Assembly (NCBI GenBank): GCA_002311455.1
Contig: DCAJ01000051.1
Span: 20,612 to 46,530, forward strand
Direction: 5' to 3'
DNA: 25,919 nt
From: Anaerolineales bacterium UBA1136
GTDB lineage: Bacteria > Chloroflexota > Anaerolineae > Anaerolineales > UBA11657
Numbering within the stretch: position 1 is the first letter of the stretch; every line of letters begins with the position of its first letter. The translations under genes and the position numbers were made by a program. Below, piece after piece: positions 24,252 to 25,919 of this stretch. The notes beneath the pieces were generated by a model that searched no databases, was not told the origin of the DNA, and worked only from the letters and a program-made list of their open reading frames with translations.

Positions 24252-25919
24252 ATGGGTGCCAATAACAACGCTAATTCTCAAGAGATAACCCTGAGTCGCA
24301 CACTCGGTCTTATGGACATTACCATGATTGGTATTGGAGCTATGGTTGGCGCTGGCATTTTTGTCTTAATTGGGATAGCGGCTGGGTATGCAGGCCCTTC
24401 ACTACCAATTGCATTTCTCTTGAATGGTATCGTAACGACATTCACAGCTTTGTCGTACGCTGAATTAGGGTCATCAATTCCCGCGGCTGGTGGAGGATAT
24501 CTATGGGTGAAGGAAGGTTTAGGCGGCACTCAAGGATTCTTAGCCGGTTGGATGAATTGGTTTGCTTACATTGTTGCATGCGCTTTGTATGGGTTAGGTT
24601 TTGGGAGACTGGCAGTTGAATTATGGCTCTTAACAGGCATACCACTTCCTTTGTCTGAACATCAACTTGCTCTAACCTTTATGCTTTTAGTTGTTGGGAT
24701 CTTTGCGTATATCAACTCACGCGGTGCAAGTGAAGCTGGATTGGCAGGCAGCGTGATTACAATTGCCAAGGTAGTAATTCTCTTCGTCTTCATTGGTTTC
24801 GGACTGTACGCGATGTTCAATAATCCGAATTGGACAGACAACTTTTCGGCAGGCATGCTGCCCAATGGTATCGGTGGCGTGTTTGTAGCTATGGGGATGA
24901 CATTCATTGCGTTTGAGGGTTATGAAATTATTGCGCAAAGTGGTGAAGAGGTGAAAAATCCGGAACGTAATATTCCGCGTGCGATCTTCTATTCGATAGG
25001 TACAGTAGTCATAATTTACGTTCTGATAGGTTTTGTAGTAATTGGAGCTGTGGTTCCACCTTCCGGTTCTGCAGTGTGGCAATATCTTGCACAAGCCAAA
25101 GAGGTGGCTATTGTGCGTGCCGCAGAGCAATTTATGCCAATTGGCGGTATTCTAATATTGATCGCTGGTTTGGCTTCTACTATGTCAGCATTAAATGCTA
25201 CCATTTATTCCTCCTCTCGAGTATCTTTTGCTATGGGCCGTGAACGGAATTTGCCATCGGCTTTTGCATACATTCATCCTCGTATGCACACTCCATACTG
25301 GGCAATATTTTTGTCAGCTATACTAGTTGTAGTAATGGGATTCACCTTGCCGATAATCCAGGTGGCTGCTGCTGCCAACGTAATGTTTTTGCTGTTGTTT
25401 ACTCAGGTAAATGTGGCAGTTATGACTCTACGACATCGCCGGCCAGAACTGGAGCGAGGATTTAGGGTGCCTCTGTTTCCGTGGCCAGCTGTGATTGGCA
25501 TCGTTAGCAATCTGGCTATGGCCATATTTCTGGCATTGAAATTAGGTCAAGTGGGACTTTTGAGTGTTGGCTGGATAGGCATTGGACTGCTCTTGTATTG
25601 GGGATACTTCAGCAAGAAAGAAGAGCAGGAGCGACCTAAGGAAGTCTTGCATGAGGAAGCACTGACTTCAGTGGATTATTCTGTACTGCTTCCGGTGTCT
25701 GATTTAAATCAAGCGCAGATACTAGGGCGTTTGGGGAGCATCCTGGCTAAAGAACATGAGGGAGAGGTGCTTGCGCTACATGTTATCAAGGTTCCTAAGC
25801 AGCTTCAACTGAATGATGGGCGCTTATTTTTGCGTGAGCGCCGACCCTATATAGACAAAGTAATTGAGCAAGCCAGAGTGTTAGATGTGCCTGTACATAC
25901 TATGATAAGACTAGGTCGC
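24252..25919 (+). CDS. APC-superfamily amino acid permease with C-terminal USP-like domain (3' end outside window)
   Basis: The frame is open from ATG 24252 to the window end (556 codons), so the C-terminus is missing. The N-terminal transporter part has the APC signature 'IGIGAMVGAGIFVLIG' (about 26-41), 'ALSYAELGSSIPAAGGGYLW', 'FIAFEGYEIIAQSGEEVKNPERNIPRAI' and about 12 hydrophobic segments ending near residue 455. This matches amino acid-polyamine-organocation carriers that import amino acids or related amines. From about residue 474 ('YSVLLPVSDLNQAQILGRL') a soluble cytoplasmic domain begins that looks like a universal stress protein fold, a known extension of some APC carriers that may sense nucleotides. 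The substrate is not recognisable. It follows glpD by 108 bases and has its own GGGAG site. Confidence 0.9.
   Translation, partial: MGANNNANSQEITLSRTLGLMDITMIGIGAMVGAGIFVLIGIAAGYAGPSLPIAFLLNGIVTTFTALSYAELGSSIPAAGGGYLWVKEGLGGTQGFLAGWMNWFAYIVACALYGLGFGRLAVELWLLTGIPLPLSEHQLALTFMLLVVGIFAYINSRGASEAGLAGSVITIAKVVILFVFIGFGLYAMFNNPNWTDNFSAGMLPNGIGGVFVAMGMTFIAFEGYEIIAQSGEEVKNPERNIPRAIFYSIGTVVIIYVLIGFVVIGAVVPPSGSAVWQYLAQAKEVAIVRAAEQFMPIGGILILIAGLASTMSALNATIYSSSRVSFAMGRERNLPSAFAYIHPRMHTPYWAIFLSAILVVVMGFTLPIIQVAAAANVMFLLLFTQVNVAVMTLRHRRPELERGFRVPLFPWPAVIGIVSNLAMAIFLALKLGQVGLLSVGWIGIGLLLYWGYFSKKEEQERPKEVLHEEALTSVDYSVLLPVSDLNQAQILGRLGSILAKEHEGEVLALHVIKVPKQLQLNDGRLFLRERRPYIDKVIEQARVLDVPVHTMIRLGR

Noticed and set aside
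24278..25204. Several reverse-strand open frames at the window end
   Set aside because: The + strand frame from 24252 encodes a clear APC permease across the whole region, so these are shadows.

Overview
This 26 kb window looks like chromosomal DNA from a bacterium of moderately low GC content (about 40% by eye). No phage genes, transposases, CRISPR arrays or rRNA genes are seen, and every gap between genes is under about 150 bases. My best guess for the source is a member of the Chloroflexota, perhaps a marine SAR202- or Dehalococcoidia-like lineage. The guess rests on large GT-C glycosyltransferases with C-terminal 'FVH...D' beta-modules, a single-protein succinate dehydrogenase anchor of the actinobacterial Sdh1 type, and an APC permease with a C-terminal universal-stress-like domain. 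It is inference from protein style, not from a marker gene.

Region 1 (1-12265, all + strand) is a glycan-assembly cluster of eight tightly packed genes. In order it holds one GT4 glycosyltransferase cut by the window edge, two more GT4 enzymes, two tandem paralogous giant GT-C membrane glycosyltransferases (909 and 899 residues), two further GT4 enzymes and a smaller GT39-like membrane glycosyltransferase. Most junctions overlap by 1-8 bases, so much of the block is probably co-transcribed. The GT4 enzymes would build a lipid-linked glycan in the cytoplasm, and the GT-C enzymes would transfer sugars from polyprenyl-phosphate donors on the outer membrane face.

Region 2 (12266-18054, + strand) starts with a recognisable promoter and a membrane-anchored DsbA-like thiol oxidoreductase. 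A TCA block follows: NADP-type isocitrate dehydrogenase (icd), then the succinate dehydrogenase membrane anchor, flavoprotein and iron-sulfur subunits. A tRNA-Arg(CCT) gene with its own -10 box follows at 18127-18199.

Region 3 (18231-19526, - strand) is a PLP-dependent cysteine-desulfurase-like protein that lacks the catalytic cysteine. Its -10 box lies so close to the start codon that its mRNA may be leaderless.

Region 4 (19645-22377, + strand) is the most unusual part. Two adjacent genes encode helix-hairpin-helix (ComEA-type) DNA-binding repeats tethered to the membrane. In both, the HhH repeats precede the membrane segment and basic residues precede that segment, which predicts HhH on the cytoplasmic side. 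This is the reverse of classical ComEA. The second protein also carries a Ser/Thr-rich stalk and an extracytoplasmic lectin-like beta-sandwich.

Region 5 (22488-25919, + strand) holds a GlpD-type glycerol-3-phosphate dehydrogenase whose true start codon is puzzling, then an APC-superfamily amino acid permease that runs off the end of the window.
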